In this document: one piece after another, positions 1-5,470 of the stretch
Layout: every line of letters starts with the position of its first letter
How positions within the stretch are numbered: the stretch's first letter is position 1
Assembly (NCBI GenBank): GCA_013042895.1
Contig: JABDPD010000381.1
Span: 1 to 5,506 of the forward strand
Reading direction: 5' to 3'
DNA from: Boseongicola sp.
GTDB lineage: Bacteria > Pseudomonadota > Alphaproteobacteria > Rhodobacterales > Rhodobacteraceae
DNA length: 5,506 nucleotides
Position numbers and translations under genes: made by a program
Notes under the pieces: model-generated
Seen by the model: the letters and a program-made list of their open reading frames with translations, nothing else
What the model was told of the DNA's origin: nothing
Database searches by the model: none

Positions 1-20
1 AACAACAACAATCCCGCCCC

Positions 21-56
21 AAAGATAAGGCGCGAATTCGTTCTCGAATCCGCGCC
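21..56 (-). terminator. Strong intrinsic terminator after nusG
   Basis: Read on the minus strand, a 12-base-pair stem closes a 4-base AGAA loop, followed by TTATCTTT. The arms are 29-40 and 45-56 and the loop is 41-44. Eleven pairs are Watson-Crick and one is a G-U wobble. The T-rich run lies only on the minus-strand exit side, so it acts on the nusG transcript. It starts 29 bases beyond the nusG stop codon. It implies that nusG transcription largely ends here instead of continuing into downstream ribosomal-protein genes. Confidence 0.85.
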
Positions 57-84
57 CTGATGTCGAACCGAATGACATGATATT

Positions 85-618
85 TTAGGTCTGCTTCGAG
101 ACCTGCGTGAACTCAAGCTCAACCGGCGTGGCGCGACCAAAGATCGACACTGTCACCTTCAGGCGCTGGTTCTCGTCATCCACGTCTTCCACAGTGCCGT
201 CGAAGTCCTCAAACGGACCGTCGTTGACTTTAACCTGTTCACCAACCTCAAACGAGATAAGCAACTTCGGAGCGCTCTCGCCCTCTTCCACGCGCCCGAG
301 AATCGCCTGAACCTCAGAATCCCGCATTGGCATCGGACGGCCCTGCGGCCCAAGGAAGCCGGTGACGCGGTTGATCGAGTTAATCAGATGATAGCCCTCG
401 TCGGACATCTCCATGCGCACCAGAACGTAACCTGGCATAAAGCGGCGCTCGGCGGTGACTTTCTTGCCGCGTCGGATTTCGATGACCTCTTCGGTCGGCA
501 CCAGAACCTCTTCGATCTGATCCTCAAGCCCCGCATCAATCACGGAATGACGGATTTGCTCGGCAATCTTCTTTTCGAAGTTCGAGAGCACGCTCACCGA
601 ATACCAGCGTTTCGCCAT
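85..618 (-). CDS. nusG: Transcription termination/antitermination factor NusG
   Basis: NusG binds RNA polymerase through its NGN domain and uses its KOW domain to contact Rho or ribosomal protein S10, linking elongation, termination and translation in the cytoplasm. The 177-residue product is a normal bacterial length. The NGN domain spans about residues 4-100, opening with [17 protein letters not shown] and containing [12 protein letters not shown] (59-70) and VTGFLG (85-90). The KOW domain spans about 122-173, with [18 protein letters not shown] at 126-143. The reading frame is open further upstream to a GTG at 684, but the ATG at 618 matches the family N-terminus and has an AAGGAC Shine-Dalgarno sequence 9 bases upstream, so I chose it. 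secE, its usual direct neighbour, lies about 1.2 kb upstream, beyond an opposing SDR gene. nusG appears to have its own promoter (699-727) and terminator (21-56). Identification is secure. Confidence 0.97.
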   Translation of the reverse strand: MAKRWYSVSVLSNFEKKIAEQIRHSVIDAGLEDQIEEVLVPTEEVIEIRRGKKVTAERRFMPGYVLVRMEMSDEGYHLINSINRVTGFLGPQGRPMPMRDSEVQAILGRVEEGESAPKLLISFEVGEQVKVNDGPFEDFDGTVEDVDDENQRLKVTVSIFGRATPVELEFTQVSKQT

Positions 619-627
619 GATTCTATC

Positions 628-633
628 GTCCTT
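628..633 (-). promoter_or_regulatory. nusG Shine-Dalgarno site
   Basis: AAGGAC on the minus strand lies 9 bases upstream of the ATG at 618. It decides the nusG start in favour of this ATG over the in-frame GTG at 684, which would begin inside the leader hairpin. Confidence 0.75.
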
Positions 634-641
634 ATCTGCCG

Positions 642-655
642 CCGGGGAGTCCCGG
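642..655 (-). other. Small GC hairpin in nusG leader
   Basis: A perfect 5-base-pair stem (CCGGG/CCCGG, arms 642-646 and 651-655) with a 4-base loop sits between the U-rich run of the larger leader hairpin and the nusG Shine-Dalgarno site. It could influence ribosome access to nusG mRNA, but no function is shown. A stem this short can occur by chance in GC-rich DNA. Confidence 0.4.
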
Positions 656-687
656 AAATAAAAGGGGCGTGCAACTTGGTGCACGCC
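656..687 (-). terminator. Terminator-like hairpin in the nusG leader
   Basis: On the minus strand, arms 680-687 and 666-673 (GGCGTGCA/TGCACGCC) form a perfect 8-base-pair stem with a 6-base loop, followed by CCTTTTATTT (656-665). This has the form of an intrinsic terminator. It could stop transcripts coming from secE across the antisense of the SDR gene. It also lies just downstream of the proposed nusG promoter, so it would sit near the 5' end of nusG mRNA and could act as an attenuator or a 5' stabilising hairpin. The two C residues before the T run weaken it somewhat as a terminator. Confidence 0.6.
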
Positions 688-698
688 TCAACAAGGGG

Positions 699-727
699 CA
701 ATTACACGGCATCCAGCCCCGTTTCAA
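699..727 (-). promoter_or_regulatory. Probable nusG promoter
   Basis: The minus strand reads TTGAAA (722-727), a 17-base spacer, then TAATTG (699-704), a good sigma70-type match with ideal spacing. Transcription would start near 692, giving a leader of about 75 bases before the nusG ATG. This would give nusG a promoter independent of secE. It is a prediction from pattern only. Confidence 0.55.
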
Positions 728-732
728 GTGCT

Positions 733-746
733 GTTCAGCATTGAAC
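733..746. promoter_or_regulatory. Palindrome GTTCA-N4-TGAAC, possible operator
   Basis: GTTCAGCATTGAAC is a perfect 5-4-5 inverted repeat. It lies just upstream of the nusG -35 element on the minus strand and includes a TTGAAC (741-746) that could be a weak plus-strand -35 for the SDR gene. The position between divergent genes suits an operator, but no cognate regulator is in the window and the site is short. Confidence 0.25.
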
Positions 747-788
747 TGTCGCCGGAACCAGCCAAAGCTTGCGCGGAGATTTCAGAAG

Positions 789-794
789 AAGGGG
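789..794 (+). promoter_or_regulatory. Shine-Dalgarno site of the SDR gene
   Basis: AAGGGG lies 6 bases upstream of the ATG at 801. It decides the start against the in-frame upstream GTG at 669, whose extra 44 residues are arginine-rich and precede the conserved Rossmann N-terminus. Confidence 0.6.
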
Positions 795-800
795 CACGAC

Positions 801-1778
801 ATGGCAAATGAAACTTATCTCGTCACCGGAGCGATGGGGTGCATTGGCTCTTGGGTCCTGCGCCATCTAACGGATCAGGGCGCACATATCGTTGCGACAG
901 ACTTGCAGGACGACCCGGTGCGCGCCCGGCTTTTGTTGAGTGATGCGGAAATCGCCGACATCACATGGGAACGCCTTGACGTTACCGACACCAATGCCGT
1001 GTCATCGGTTGTGGAGAATCATCAAATCTCTCACGTCGTTCATCTCGCGGGTCTCCAAATCCCTTTTTGCAGAGCGAACCCGCCATTGGGTGCTGCAGTC
1101 AACGTCACCGGAACCGTCAATATCTTCGAGGCCGTCCGCGCCCACGACGTAAAAGGTTTGGCCTACGCCAGTTCGCTCGCCGCTTTGGGCGCTCCGGAAA
1201 CTTATGACACCTGGCCCCTGCCCGACGCCGTCCGCACTGACCCCGCAACGCTCTACGGCGTCTACAAAGTCGCCAACGAGGAAACCGGACGGATCTATGC
1301 CGCCGACTGGAATGTCGGAAGCATCGGTTTGCGCCCATACACAGTCTATGGTGTTGCCCGCGACCAAGGCGTGACGGCTGACCCCGCCAAGGCGATCCTC
1401 GCTGCTGCTGCCGGGGTTCCGTTCCACATCCGCTTCAGCGGGCAGGTTGCACTACAGCACGCCTCGGACGTGGCACGAATTTTCATCGGATGCGCCAACG
1501 CAGAGGCAACGGATGCGCATGTCTTCAACCTGCGTGGCGACGTAATCGAGATCGCAGACTTTGTTGAGATGCTAAAGGAAGTTGAACCAGGCGCAAAAAT
1601 CACCTTCGAGAACGACAGCCCACTGCCCTATCCGGCAGACCTCAGTGACGCAGGCCTTCGGGGGTTGCTCAAGCACGTCCCCCACACTCCCGTGCGAGAA
1701 GCAATGCAAAACGACATCGCCGCCTACAGAGACCTGTTGGCGAGTGGCAAATTAGATTTGAAGCAATTGGAAGGGTAA
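801..1778 (+). CDS. NAD(P)-dependent epimerase/dehydratase (extended SDR)
   Basis: This 325-residue protein is an extended short-chain dehydrogenase/reductase, the superfamily of nucleotide-sugar epimerases, dehydratases and sugar or uronate dehydrogenases. The N-terminal Rossmann glycine motif is at residues 8-16 (VTGAMGCIG). An acidic D34 ends the second strand and suggests NAD preference. HLAGLQIP (81-88) matches the usual HLAA-type segment, the catalytic Ser is in YASS (122-125), and the YxxxK motif is Y152-GVY-K156. RPYTVYG and a substrate-binding C-terminal region follow. The cofactor fold is clear, but the substrate cannot be read from sequence and no sugar pathway genes are nearby. 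The gene runs opposite to its neighbours, lying between nusG and secE. A possible -35 (TTGAAC, 741-746) lacks a convincing -10. The start at 801 is set by the family N-terminus and an AAGGGG site. Confidence 0.88.
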   Translation: MANETYLVTGAMGCIGSWVLRHLTDQGAHIVATDLQDDPVRARLLLSDAEIADITWERLDVTDTNAVSSVVENHQISHVVHLAGLQIPFCRANPPLGAAVNVTGTVNIFEAVRAHDVKGLAYASSLAALGAPETYDTWPLPDAVRTDPATLYGVYKVANEETGRIYAADWNVGSIGLRPYTVYGVARDQGVTADPAKAILAAAAGVPFHIRFSGQVALQHASDVARIFIGCANAEATDAHVFNLRGDVIEIADFVEMLKEVEPGAKITFENDSPLPYPADLSDAGLRGLLKHVPHTPVREAMQNDIAAYRDLLASGKLDLKQLEG

Positions 1779-1782
1779 CGGC

Positions 1783-1974
1783 CTAGCCGAACATCGTCAG
1801 GATACCTTGCAGGCCCTGACGGATGAGAAAGTCGACAAGAAAAAAGAAAGCTGCTGTCACGATCGACAGCAGAAAGACCATTGACGAGGTCAGCGCAACT
1901 TCACGACGCGTCGGCCAGATGACCTTGGAGATCTCTGCTCGGGTTTGCTGAAGAAATTGAAGCGGATTGACCAT
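1783..1974 (-). CDS. secE: Preprotein translocase subunit SecE
   Basis: SecE is the small, essential clamp of the SecYEG protein-conducting channel in the inner membrane. The 63-residue product is the short, single-span form typical of alphaproteobacteria. It carries the conserved cytoplasmic amphipathic segment EISKVIWPTRREV (14-26), then one membrane helix at about 28-51 (SSMVFLLSIVTAAFFFLVDFL region), and a short tail. The ATG at 1974 is chosen because MVNPLQFLQQTRAEI is the expected N-terminus. An in-frame TTG at 2031 would start within the proposed -35 element. The Shine-Dalgarno site is weak (AAAGAG, 7 bases away). Its stop codon is 4 bases from the stop of the convergent SDR gene, so no terminator fits between them. 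A hairpin followed by a T-rich run lies inside the membrane-helix codons. Confidence 0.95.
   Translation of the reverse strand: MVNPLQFLQQTRAEISKVIWPTRREVALTSSMVFLLSIVTAAFFFLVDFLIRQGLQGILTMFG
1840..1872 (-). other. Terminator-like hairpin inside secE
   Basis: On the minus strand the arms 1865-1872 and 1851-1858 (CTGCTGTC/GACAGCAG) form a perfect 8-base-pair stem with a 6-base loop. CTTTCTTTTTT (1840-1850) follows at once. The T run encodes the AFFFL stretch of the SecE membrane helix, so it may be a by-product of coding. The stem in front of it is nevertheless perfect, and the whole has intrinsic-terminator form about 100 bases into the gene. Confidence 0.4.
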
Positions 1975-2002
1975 GGCTACACTCTTTGTCGAATTAGAGG
2001 GC

Positions 2003-2031
2003 CAGATACGCGCTTGCGTCGGGCTTTTCAA
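2003..2031 (-). promoter_or_regulatory. Probable secE promoter
   Basis: The minus strand reads TTGAAA (2026-2031), a 17-base spacer, then TATCTG (2003-2008), a good sigma70-type match. Transcription would begin near 1996, about 22 bases before the secE ATG. It has the same -35 hexamer and spacing as the proposed nusG promoter. It would let secE be expressed independently of tRNA-Trp and the Hint/acyltransferase pair. Confidence 0.55.
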
Positions 2032-2063
2032 CCCTTGGTGAAGACACGTTCCGGTGTGGTGTT

Positions 2064-2085
2064 TGCTCGGCCTAAATGTCGAGCA
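2064..2085. repeat. Inverted repeat between acyltransferase gene and secE
   Basis: TGCTCG (2064-2069) and CGAGCA (2080-2085) form a perfect 6-base-pair stem around a 10-base loop, 15 bases past the acyltransferase stop codon. No T run follows on the minus strand, so it is not a standard intrinsic terminator. It could be an mRNA 3'-end structure or an operator. The remaining bases of 1975-2100 show only the secE promoter. Confidence 0.3.
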
Positions 2086-2100
2086 GCCACGCCGCCCGCA

Positions 2101-2574
2101 CTACCCTTGCAACACCTGCGCCATGTTCCCTCGTCGGGTAATGTCGATGTTCACAACCTTGCGCGTGTCGCGATCCCCATCAACACGGCGAAACGAGAAG
2201 CGCGGTTCAGGCATATTGCCCTCTTTCATCACCCACCTCACAATCCCGGCAGTCAGGCCCTTATAGGGCGCGATAAGATCAATAATCCAAAGCCTATCTC
2301 CCGACTTCCAATCCGCAAAAGTAAACCCCTCGCCTTCCAGATAGCGTTCTTCGGCATCCTGAGACAGCCAGGCCCATGTCAGCGCTCCGCGTGGAATACC
2401 GTCAAAACGGAAGATCTTGTACTGTCCCAACAGGATCGGCGGTTCCAGCGCGGCTTGCAAAATCGAGACCGACATCTTTCGATGATGCGCGCTGCGCATC
2501 GCCAGAAACGCAAAATCACCATATACCCTCAACCGCTCCTCGGTCGGAAACTCGGGTTCCCGCGATTCCTTCAT
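2101..2574 (-). CDS. HlyC-type toxin-activating lysine acyltransferase
   Basis: HlyC/CyaC-family enzymes move a fatty-acyl chain from acyl-ACP onto internal lysines of RTX toxins in the cytoplasm before type I secretion. The 157-residue product aligns by eye with HlyC (170 residues). SAHHRKMSV (28-36) matches the SPLHRNWPV block, placing the catalytic His at H31. QYKIFRFDGIPRGALTWAWLS (51-71) and AEERYL (74-79) match the central sheet. WKSGDRLWIIDLIAPY (89-104) matches the signature block, with D99 equivalent to the catalytic Asp92 of HlyC. Both catalytic residues are therefore present. The C-terminal end is slightly short. The start ATG overlaps the Hint gene stop by 4 bases (ATGA), a sign of translational coupling. 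No RTX toxin gene or type I secretion gene is in the window, so the Hint protein is the nearest candidate substrate (inference). Confidence 0.88.
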   Translation of the reverse strand: MKESREPEFPTEERLRVYGDFAFLAMRSAHHRKMSVSILQAALEPPILLGQYKIFRFDGIPRGALTWAWLSQDAEERYLEGEGFTFADWKSGDRLWIIDLIAPYKGLTAGIVRWVMKEGNMPEPRFSFRRVDGDRDTRKVVNIDITRRGNMAQVLQG

Positions 2575-3530
2575 GCCGCGGTCGTCGCCTTGTCGCCAAG
2601 TGCCGAGGCCAACAGGCGGGCCTCCCAGACTTTCAATCCGGGGCGTGCAGCAGGGCCATATGTCGCCGGAGTTCTGGCCTGCGGAACCTGCTCCAACAGC
2701 GCTTCAACACTTCCCTCCCCGATTAGCCGGAAACTCCACAAACCGGGATAAAAACTCTCAGTCTCGGCCCCGTTCGTGAGGATAATCTGGTGCTGGTCAA
2801 ACAAGAGGTGAAAGTAATCGACACCTTCGCGCGCAGGATCAACCGAGACACCCGGCAGCCCGACCAAACCGATCGCCGGTGCCAGAACTTCAGGCTCACC
2901 GAACAATAATTCCGTGCGCACGCCGCCCATGACGATGCGGTGCTGCGGGGAAACCACCAAATCATGGACAGGAGTTCCGTCGCCAAGCGCTCCCGCTTTG
3001 ATCCGCACAGGTCGCATTGAAGGGTCCGCTCGGATCTCCTCGGCCGAGATCTCGCGCTTTCCGAGCCAGCGCAGAGTCTCAAGATCACCCTGAGGCGTAC
3101 GAATTCGATCTCCAACCTCAAGCGTTTCCACTGGCTTTGGCCCGCTTTCGGTCTCAACCATCGTGCCGCGCGCCAAACAGACGAGGATCTCAATGACCAC
3201 CGTATCCGTGTCAGCGTCGCCGCCATCCGAGCCCGTCACAGAGAAACTTATGGTCTGGTCTTGACCCGACTGGATCACCGCCTGCCGGTCGATGGTGAAC
3301 GTAAAGGTACCGTCCGTCGTGTTGAAGGAAAGCGTTCCGAAAGCCGAACTGCTTAAGGGGCCAAAGACATAACCATCCGGCGCTTCGCCACTGCCGCCAA
3401 GCGTCACGTCAAAGTCACCCTCAACAACTGTCACCGATGGATCAGACAAGTCCGCCGTAAAGGTCCAGGTATCCAACCCCGCCGTTCCCGACCCGACCGC
3501 TCCCGTTGTCTCACTGATATTGTACGCCAT
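2571..3530 (-). CDS. Hint-domain protein with VCBS/cadherin-like N-terminus
   Basis: This 319-residue protein has two parts. Residues 1-117 are a beta-rich, Ser/Thr/Gly/Asp-rich region resembling a VCBS or cadherin-like repeat, with FGTLSFNTTDGTFTFTI at 64-80 and SDGGDADTDTVVIEIL at 101-116. Residues 118-270 form a Hint (hedgehog/intein) domain of the Hint_2 type. This shows C118 in CLARGT, PVETLEVGDRI (133-143), VSPQHRIVMGG (193-203) with H197, and HLLFDQHQIILTNGAETESF (241-260). C118 is the expected nucleophile, so self-cleavage could occur after V117. The tail has RPGLKVWEARLL (296-307). No N-terminal signal peptide and no GGxGxD RTX nonapeptides are visible. The start at 3530 fits the domain layout, with only a weak AGGT upstream. 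Function is unknown. The gene overlaps the HlyC-like gene and lies 72 bases downstream of tRNA-Trp. Confidence 0.85.
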   Translation of the reverse strand: MAYNISETTGAVGSGTAGLDTWTFTADLSDPSVTVVEGDFDVTLGGSGEAPDGYVFGPLSSSAFGTLSFNTTDGTFTFTIDRQAVIQSGQDQTISFSVTGSDGGDADTDTVVIEILVCLARGTMVETESGPKPVETLEVGDRIRTPQGDLETLRWLGKREISAEEIRADPSMRPVRIKAGALGDGTPVHDLVVSPQHRIVMGGVRTELLFGEPEVLAPAIGLVGLPGVSVDPAREGVDYFHLLFDQHQIILTNGAETESFYPGLWSFRLIGEGSVEALLEQVPQARTPATYGPAARPGLKVWEARLLASALGDKATTAA

Positions 3531-3602
3531 ACCGTTTCAACCTGTGCACCCTGGCGGCAGGATAGCAACGATCCAATTTGTGCGGAAGGACTTTGGTGGT
3601 CT

Positions 3603-3678
3603 TGGCAGGGGCTGAGGGACTCGAACCCACGACCCTCGGTTTTGGAGACCGATGCTCTACCAACTGAGCTAAACCCCT
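3603..3678 (-). tRNA. tRNA-Trp (anticodon CCA)
   Basis: The 76-base cloverleaf reads on the minus strand from AGGGGTTTAGCTCAGTTGG. The 7-base-pair acceptor stem is AGGGGTT/AGCCCCT with one T-G pair. A standard D-arm and a GGTTCGAGTCC T-arm are present. The anticodon loop is CTCCAAA, with CCA at 3643-3645 in tRNA position 34. The 3' CCA is encoded. A tRNA-Trp gene just upstream of secE-nusG is the common alphaproteobacterial arrangement. Here secE lies about 1.6 kb away, beyond the Hint and acyltransferase genes. I see no terminator in the 72 bases after the tRNA, so readthrough into the Hint gene is possible. Confidence 0.97.
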
Positions 3679-3691
3679 AAGACCGAGGCCG

Positions 3692-3720
3692 TGGTTAGTC
3701 GGTTGCCGATAGGGAATCAA
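3692..3720 (-). promoter_or_regulatory. Possible tRNA-Trp promoter
   Basis: The minus strand has TTGATT (3715-3720), a 17-base spacer, then TAACCA (3692-3697), about 14 bases before the mature tRNA 5' end. The -35 and spacing are good, but the -10 is a poor match. If no terminator follows the tRNA, this promoter could also serve the Hint and acyltransferase genes. Confidence 0.4.
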
Positions 3721-3811
3721 GCCGCTTTCAGGTCCAAAGCCCTGGAATCGCATCACACCGCTTTGCGAACGCTGCTTTTTTGCTAAAGTCTAAGAAAAGG
3801 CGGGGGACCTC

Positions 3812-5470
3812 ATGAGTTATTTCGACGTTGACGTGTACTCCAGACAGGTCACCACGACATCACCAGACGCTCAGATATGGTTTGACCGTGGCCTTATCTG
3901 GTGTTTCGCTTACGCTCACGAGGAAGCCGCCGAGTGCTTTGAAAGAGCGATCAAGCGCGACCCGAACTGCGCAATGGCACACTGGGGTTTGGCCTATGCC
4001 ACCGGCCCCAACTACAACTTGCCGTGGGATTTGCGCGATCCGACCATGCGCGAAAACTCCCTCGCAGTCGCCTTCGACGCGGTTGAGGCCGCACTCGCCT
4101 GCACAAACGTCTCCGCATCCGAAAAGGCACTCATTGATGCGCTACAAACTCGCTTCCCCCAGCGCGAACCTACAGACCTAGATGTCATGCGAGGCTGGAA
4201 CGACGACTTCACCGAAGCAATGCGCAGAGTTCACGCCGACTACCCGGATGACCTAGATGTACGCACGTTCCTCGTTGAAGCCATTATGAACCGCACGCCC
4301 TGGCAGATGTGGGATCTGGTCAGCGGCCAGCCCAACCCCCAAGCCGATACACTTGAGGCCCAGGCCTTGTGCGAAGACGCCATGCGCGACGACCCCGCCA
4401 CATGGAAACACCCAGGCCTTCTGCATCTCTATGTGCACCTCATGGAAATGTCGCCAACCCCGGAGATGGCACTGAAAGCGGGCGACGTCTTGCGCGAACT
4501 TGTGCCCGATTCCGGCCACCTTGCCCACATGCCGACCCACATCGACATCCAATGCGGCAACTACCACGACACCCTGTTCTGGAACCAACGCGCCATGGCG
4601 GTTGATGCCAAATACAAGGCCAGGAACGGCAGCGAGAACATTTACACCGGCTATCGCATCCACAATAGCCACTTCGCCGCCTATGGCGCCATGTTCCTCG
4701 GCCAGATCAAACCCGCGCTGGCCGCCGCCGAGGCCATCATCGAAGACGTCCCTGTCGACCTTCTGCGCGTCACATCCCCACCGATGGCCGATTATTTCGA
4801 GGCCTACGCTGACGTCAAAGACCACATCCTGATCCGCTTCGGTCGCTGGCAGGATATTATCGACATGGACATGCCCGACGACCCCGAGGTCTACCGAAAT
4901 CTCACGGCAATTCGCCACTACGCAAAGGGCGTTGCATATGCTGCGACGGGCGACGTTGAAAATGCCGAAAAACATCAGGACCATTTCTACAAAACACGCG
5001 CTTTGGTCCCCAAGGCACGTAAACTGCACAATGTCGCCTGCTACCTGAAGTACGAGGTCGCCGAATGCATGCTGAAAGGCGAAATCGAATACCGCAAAGG
5101 CAACTATGACGAAGCCTTCGCCCAGCTTCGCCTATCAGTCGCTCGCGAAGACGCCCTGCCCTACGACGAACCTTGGGGCTGGATGCAGCCTACACGCCAC
5201 GCACTCGGAGCGCTTCTATTCGAGCAGGGCAACATCGACGAGGCCGAGATAGTCTACCGCGAAGACCTGGGCCTCGCCGGGTCCATACCCCGCCCGCAAA
5301 TCCATCCTGACAACGTCTGGAGCTTGCGCGGACTGGCCGACTGCCTGAAGGCCCGCGGGGCCTTTGACACGCCCGAAGGCCAGTTGATCGCACAACGCCT
5401 GAAGTACGCGAATGCACGCTCGGACATGCCGGTGAACGCATCCTGCTTTTGCGCACAAGCCGCGCAATGA
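3812..5470 (+). CDS. Tetratricopeptide-repeat protein, 552 residues
   Basis: This is a soluble protein with no signal peptide or membrane segment visible, built of helical TPR-like repeats. A clear first repeat at about 24-60 includes AAECFERAIKRDPNCAMAHWGLAYA. Others lie near 369-400 (AKGVAYAATGDVENAEKH), 423-456 (GEIEYRKGNYDEAFAQLRLS) and 463-484 (HALGALLFEQGNIDEAEIVY). A central histidine-rich block has HLYVHLMEMS (205-214) and GHLAHMPTHIDI (235-246), a pattern I recognise from a family of bacterial TPR proteins of unknown role. The C-terminus has a CFC motif at 545-547. TPR domains bind partner proteins, so an adaptor role is possible, but no partner can be named. The ATG at 3812 is preceded by GGGGG 5 bases away. 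The gene runs divergently from tRNA-Trp with no convincing promoter seen (a TTGCGA at 3763 and TAAAGT at 3784 are only 15 bases apart). Confidence 0.85.
   Translation: MSYFDVDVYSRQVTTTSPDAQIWFDRGLIWCFAYAHEEAAECFERAIKRDPNCAMAHWGLAYATGPNYNLPWDLRDPTMRENSLAVAFDAVEAALACTNVSASEKALIDALQTRFPQREPTDLDVMRGWNDDFTEAMRRVHADYPDDLDVRTFLVEAIMNRTPWQMWDLVSGQPNPQADTLEAQALCEDAMRDDPATWKHPGLLHLYVHLMEMSPTPEMALKAGDVLRELVPDSGHLAHMPTHIDIQCGNYHDTLFWNQRAMAVDAKYKARNGSENIYTGYRIHNSHFAAYGAMFLGQIKPALAAAEAIIEDVPVDLLRVTSPPMADYFEAYADVKDHILIRFGRWQDIIDMDMPDDPEVYRNLTAIRHYAKGVAYAATGDVENAEKHQDHFYKTRALVPKARKLHNVACYLKYEVAECMLKGEIEYRKGNYDEAFAQLRLSVAREDALPYDEPWGWMQPTRHALGALLFEQGNIDEAEIVYREDLGLAGSIPRPQIHPDNVWSLRGLADCLKARGAFDTPEGQLIAQRLKYANARSDMPVNASCFCAQAAQ

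Noticed and set aside
741..770. SDR gene promoter with TTGAAC as -35
   Set aside because: The hexamers at spacing 17-18 are AAAGCT or AAGCTT, poor -10 matches. It is kept only as a remark.
669..800. N-terminal extension of the SDR gene from GTG 669
   Set aside because: The extra 44 residues precede the canonical Rossmann start, overlap the nusG promoter and leader hairpin, and the ATG at 801 has its own Shine-Dalgarno site.
1945..2751. Plus-strand open frame of 268 codons opposite the acyltransferase and Hint genes
   Set aside because: Its protein is rich in Arg, Pro and His with no recognisable domain, and it lies opposite two well-supported genes and the secE promoter region. It is a shadow frame of GC-rich coding DNA.
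2571..3530. Hint protein as a true intein or an RTX toxin
   Set aside because: There is no C-terminal Asn plus C-extein for splicing, and no GGxGxD nonapeptide repeats.
3531..3602. Separate promoter or terminator between tRNA-Trp and the Hint gene
   Set aside because: A TATCCT is present, but its 17-base-spaced partner TTCCGC is a poor -35. No hairpin with a T run was found.
3603..3678. tRNA-Trp as an attachment site of a mobile element
   Set aside because: There is no integrase and no repeated tRNA 3' end elsewhere in the window.
4253..5029. Minus-strand open frame of 258 codons inside the TPR gene
   Set aside because: It is the antisense shadow of the TPR gene, rich in Val, Gly and His, with no domain or start signal.
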